Of a stretch of DNA of 64,000 bases, positions 60,941 through 64,000 are shown piece by piece (position 1 is the stretch's first letter; each line of letters starts with the position of its first letter). This stretch comes from an uncultured Lachnospiraceae bacterium (GTDB lineage Bacteria; Bacillota; Clostridia; Lachnospirales; Lachnospiraceae), in assembly GCA_910577675.1 (NCBI GenBank), contig CAJTOR010000007.1, forward strand, positions 50,530 to 114,529, read 5' to 3'. The notes below the pieces were generated by a model. The model saw only the letters and a program-made list of their open reading frames with translations. It ran no database searches and was not told where the DNA came from. Both the position numbers and the translations under genes were made by a program.

Positions 60941-61954
60941 TTACACTATATTATCCCTTGGGACATAATCCTCCGGCGAATAATATATAACCCTTGTACC
61001 CCCGTTTTCAAATTCAAATGGGATATGTAACAACCCGCTCATTGCATCCCTCACATTTTCCTTATATTCCGGCTGCACATAAAAGATCAAAAACCCCCCT
61101 CCTCCCGCACCTAACAGTTTTCCACCAAGTGCACCGGCCTTCAATCCTTTTATATACAATTCATCAATACTATCCGTACTTACAGCCTTCCCTGTCTGAC
61201 GCTTTAATTTCCATGTATAATCCAAAAGACGGCCAAAATCATCCAGATTCTTTGATGAATCAACTAAAATTTTTTCTGCTTCATCCACCAAATCAAACAT
61301 TTCTTTCAACATAGCCAACTTATTATGCTGTCCTTCTTTTTCGTTCAATCTTTGTATATCGGAAGAAAACCGGGTAAATCCCGTAAAAAACATCATAAGG
61401 TTCTCGTTCAGGCTTTTTTTTCGCCTGGGTGAAATAATAACAGGATTAATCTCATAACCATCCACGTTAAAATCAATCCGGTTAAATCCCCCATAAGATG
61501 CCGCAACTTGATCTTGCCAACCACCAGCTTCCCCGCAAAGCATCCTCTCAAGATAGATTGCATCATCTGCTAATTTTTTCTTGTCAGCATACTTCCCTTT
61601 AAGTGCATAAAATGCATTCAACATTCCCACTGCAAAAGAACTACTTGTACCAAGTCCGGATCTAGCCGGAAGATCTGCTTCATATGTTAATCTGATTTCA
61701 TGCATGTCCAACATCTGCATTGCATTGCGGATAGCCGGATGCTCTATAGCCGATATATCCGTAACACGCTCTGTTTTTGAATAAGATAACTCCGTAGTAT
61801 AATTAAAAAACCTTGGTAAATGTCGGACATTCACATAACAGTACTTGTCAAATGTTGTAGAGAGAACAGCTCCCTTATTTTCTTTGAAATAATTTTCTAT
61901 ATCTGTACCCCCACCAAAAAAAGACATGCGAAAAGGTGTCTTAGTTATAACCAT
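60941..61954 (-). CDS. hddA: D-glycero-alpha-D-manno-heptose 7-phosphate kinase
   Basis: A 337-residue GHMP kinase that phosphorylates C1 of heptose 7-phosphate. The opening KTPFRMSFFGGGTDI, the ATP loop LPARSGLGTSSSFAVG, and the C-terminal LLGAGGGGF are typical of HddA and related LmbP/FKP-type kinases. The alpha-anomer GDP pathway is implied by the linked HddC. The start overlaps the preceding glycosyltransferase by 14 bases. Confidence 0.9.
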   Translation of the reverse strand: MVITKTPFRMSFFGGGTDIENYFKENKGAVLSTTFDKYCYVNVRHLPRFFNYTTELSYSKTERVTDISAIEHPAIRNAMQMLDMHEIRLTYEADLPARSGLGTSSSFAVGMLNAFYALKGKYADKKKLADDAIYLERMLCGEAGGWQDQVAASYGGFNRIDFNVDGYEINPVIISPRRKKSLNENLMMFFTGFTRFSSDIQRLNEKEGQHNKLAMLKEMFDLVDEAEKILVDSSKNLDDFGRLLDYTWKLKRQTGKAVSTDSIDELYIKGLKAGALGGKLLGAGGGGFLIFYVQPEYKENVRDAMSGLLHIPFEFENGGTRVIYYSPEDYVPRDNIV

Positions 61955-63113
61955 CTTCCGCCTCCATAAATTTATTTATTATTTTCTGATACCTTCCGAT
62001 ACTGCTTTCCATACTATATTTCTTTTTAAAATAGTTCCGAACCACCTCACGACGTTTATCAGATATTTTATCCACTTTCAATAAGGCACTGATAAACTCT
62101 TCCTTATTATTTGCTGCCATTATAGATTTTGAATCTATCTCATACCCCTCTAAAGCACAGTCCGTTCCGATTACTGGCAACCCATAAGACAGGGATTCAG
62201 CCACTTTTACTTTCATTCCTGCTCCACTAAATATACTTGCAACATATATATCTGCATTTTCAAAATATGGATGCATACTCTCTGGCGTATTAACAAAATC
62301 TATATTCTTAAAAATATGGATAAAATCTATCATTCTATCTTTTGCGTTGCCTCCCGCTAGTGTCAACTGGTACTTTTTTTGATTTTTTCCATTTTCTAAT
62401 TCTTTCCATACATGCTCTAAAAACCAGATTATTCCCTTTTCATTTGGCTCGTAACTAAAAGAACCTGTTATCAAAATATGTATTGTATCCTCACCCCCTT
62501 TATTTTTCTTTAAATCAACAATCTGTTCTTCCATACAAACCGGATTTAAAAAAGCTTTCGATTTTTCAATCCCATATTTTTTTATTGCTCTATCAATATC
62601 CCTTCTTGTCAAAAAAACAAGTCCGTCTGCATCTTTCATTACTTTTTTTTCGTTCGTTTTAAAAGAATGATATCTTAAATAATCACCTAACTTATGAGTG
62701 AGTCTAAAAATATTATAACCGTAGTCGGATTCAATATTATGTACTCGTACTAAAACTTTCTTCTCATTTTTTTGTGCCTGTTTAACAATAAACTCATAGC
62801 GGCTAAATTCTATATGAACAAAATCATAGGATTTCCAATCTATACTATTTTCAATTTTAGCCCATGATGAATAGAATGAAGTACTTACTTTTTTTAATAA
62901 GTACCTCCAGATGCGTTCACATTTTAAGGATTCATTATCCGGTGTAAGTATGAATAATTTTCTTACATTATTACTGAATAACTTCCTTTTAAAATCAGGT
63001 CCTATATAATCCACTGTTCCTATCGCAGATAAAGAACAAATTGACTGGTATATACCCAATTCTCCTCCGGATTTTTTTCCAGGAGGCATCAGTGCAATCT
63101 CTAATATTTTCAT
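61941..63113 (-). CDS. family 4 glycosyltransferase
   Basis: A 390-residue GT-B fold transferase. The C-terminal nucleotide-sugar half shows LITGSFSYEPNEKGIIWFL, NADIYVASIFSGAGMKVKVAE and SYGLPVIGTD, with the conserved glutamate. The N-terminal acceptor half is A+T-rich in sequence and begins MKILEIALMPPGKKSGGE. The neighbouring hddA overlaps its end. It may transfer the heptose, but that is only inferred from position. Confidence 0.86.
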   Translation of the reverse strand: MKILEIALMPPGKKSGGELGIYQSICSLSAIGTVDYIGPDFKRKLFSNNVRKLFILTPDNESLKCERIWRYLLKKVSTSFYSSWAKIENSIDWKSYDFVHIEFSRYEFIVKQAQKNEKKVLVRVHNIESDYGYNIFRLTHKLGDYLRYHSFKTNEKKVMKDADGLVFLTRRDIDRAIKKYGIEKSKAFLNPVCMEEQIVDLKKNKGGEDTIHILITGSFSYEPNEKGIIWFLEHVWKELENGKNQKKYQLTLAGGNAKDRMIDFIHIFKNIDFVNTPESMHPYFENADIYVASIFSGAGMKVKVAESLSYGLPVIGTDCALEGYEIDSKSIMAANNKEEFISALLKVDKISDKRREVVRNYFKKKYSMESSIGRYQKIINKFMEAEDGYN

Positions 63114-63131
63114 ATCTTCATATCTTCTCCT

Positions 63132-64000
63132 CTAAATCTCCAAAATAAACGGTATGTAGTTTGAACTGTGTACAAAAACAACCATTCTTAACAATAAATA
63201 CAGCACAAATATCAGCCATACCACCATTTTACTAAAATTTCCATCATACTTAATATTGAAAATCTTCGGAAGCAAATAATACTGCATACTAGTAAAGGGA
63301 ATTGCTACTCTTCCAATTGCAGAAGAACACATTAACGTAATTACCTGCATCATAAATCCGAATAAATAAATATTATATTCCCCTTCTGCCAATTCAATAT
63401 TTTTATCTTTCTTCAGAAAATACAATAATATTACAAAAACTATTATTAAAAAAAATCCATTAATTGATGCCTTGAATAGAACAAAAGCAGTATCATAATT
63501 AGACCCGTATGTTAAATCCGTTCCACGTACTATATAGCTGGTCACCTTTTGATGTATGCGTGTTCCGAAAACTATACTTATATTTGAAATTAATTCTGGA
63601 AGATATCGGCTAAAAATAAATCCTCCAACTACCCCCGCATAAAGAAATTTTCTTGACCACTTGGTATAATAAAGGAAATAAGCACAAAACCAGAGCAGGC
63701 ACATTTTATGAAACAAAACCGCGATTATCGTACATATTACAAATTTAATAATTCTTTTATTTGCTATAAATTGCAGACTATATATGCAAATTGCTGAAGC
63801 TATCGTGCTGCGTATAATAAAAAGATTACCAAAATGTAATCCCCATAAGATTAATAATGTAGTATATGGAAATTGATTTCTTTTACCATTATCCCCTTTT
63901 ATATATATGGAATAGAATACTCCCATAACTATAAGAGAACTAATAAATCTGGAAAATCTATAATCATTAACCGTATATTTTGCAATCACCTGTATAACTT
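63132..64000 (-). CDS. EpsG/Wzy-like polysaccharide polymerase (partial, 5' end outside window)
   Basis: A polytopic membrane protein with repeated hydrophobic helices in the EpsG style (LLILWGLHFGNLFIIRSTIA, where the Arg-Ser pair is typical). The frame stays open to the right edge, so the true start lies beyond 64000; a GTG at 63989 is not convincing as a start. EpsG/Wzy proteins link repeat units on the outer membrane face of the cytoplasmic membrane. It pairs with the Wzx at 55031-56491 and the Wzz-like protein. Confidence 0.75.
   Translation of the reverse strand, partial: VIQVIAKYTVNDYRFSRFISSLIVMGVFYSIYIKGDNGKRNQFPYTTLLILWGLHFGNLFIIRSTIASAICIYSLQFIANKRIIKFVICTIIAVLFHKMCLLWFCAYFLYYTKWSRKFLYAGVVGGFIFSRYLPELISNISIVFGTRIHQKVTSYIVRGTDLTYGSNYDTAFVLFKASINGFFLIIVFVILLYFLKKDKNIELAEGEYNIYLFGFMMQVITLMCSSAIGRVAIPFTSMQYYLLPKIFNIKYDGNFSKMVVWLIFVLYLLLRMVVFVHSSNYIPFILEI

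Overview
The window reads as chromosomal DNA of a spore-forming anaerobic Firmicute, most likely a member of the Lachnospiraceae or a close clostridial relative. The evidence is a sporulation sigma factor (SigG), the SCIFF peptide and its radical SAM partner, the ylxM-ffh-rpsP-khpA block, a Clostridia-type radical SAM/RNase G cluster, a DUF5057 protein, and many strong Shine-Dalgarno sites. Nearly all genes are on the minus strand; sigG, a GNAT acetyltransferase and a DUF1703 ATPase are the exceptions.

Layout. 1-1.0 kb: 5' part of a Na+/H+ antiporter operon (mrpE, mrpF, partial mrpG). 1.2-12.9 kb: sigG, a beta-CASP RNA nuclease, a GGDEF protein, a large FtsA-like ATPase, coaE, polA and two unknown genes. 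13.2-13.5 kb: a PIN-toxin remnant and tRNA-Leu(CAA) with promoter and terminator. 13.6-25.1 kb: a type IV pilus locus with a DUF5057 protein, four minor prepilins, PilO, a PilM-PilN fusion, prepilin peptidase and a major pilin with its own promoter; no assembly ATPase or platform protein is present. 25.3-30.1 kb: a ParB-fold gene, trmD, rimM, khpA, rpsP, ffh and ylxM; the ylxM promoter overlaps a perfect inverted repeat. 30.2-42.5 kb: acetyltransferase, PLP decarboxylase, the scfA-scfB system, an AT-hook protein, a dipeptidase, ybaK, rng, two radical SAM-associated genes and a DUF1703 ATPase.

42.6-64 kb is a surface polysaccharide cluster read leftward. It encodes GDP-D-glycero-D-manno-heptose synthesis (gmhA, hddA, a fused hddC-gmhB), CDP-3,6-dideoxyhexose synthesis (rfbF, rfbG, rfbH, two NAD-dependent epimerase/reductases, an RmlC-like epimerase, a FAD oxidoreductase), glycosyltransferases, a Wzx flippase, an EpsG/Wzy-like polymerase, an MBOAT/SGNH O-acylation pair, and a Wzz-like chain-length protein carrying a decayed tyrosine-kinase-like domain. 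The dideoxyhexose block is visibly richer in G+C than the glycosyltransferase block to its right (hand counts: 37/60 G+C at 47161-47220 against 17/60 at 62701-62760), which suggests a patchwork origin.

The most interesting signal is a set of four uninterrupted poly-G coding tracts (9, 9, 9 and 10 G), all inside this cluster. The 10-G tract puts the MBOAT acyltransferase out of frame by one base; loss of one G restores a full-length protein. I read this as a candidate slipped-strand phase-variation system for capsule structure, with assembly error as the main alternative.
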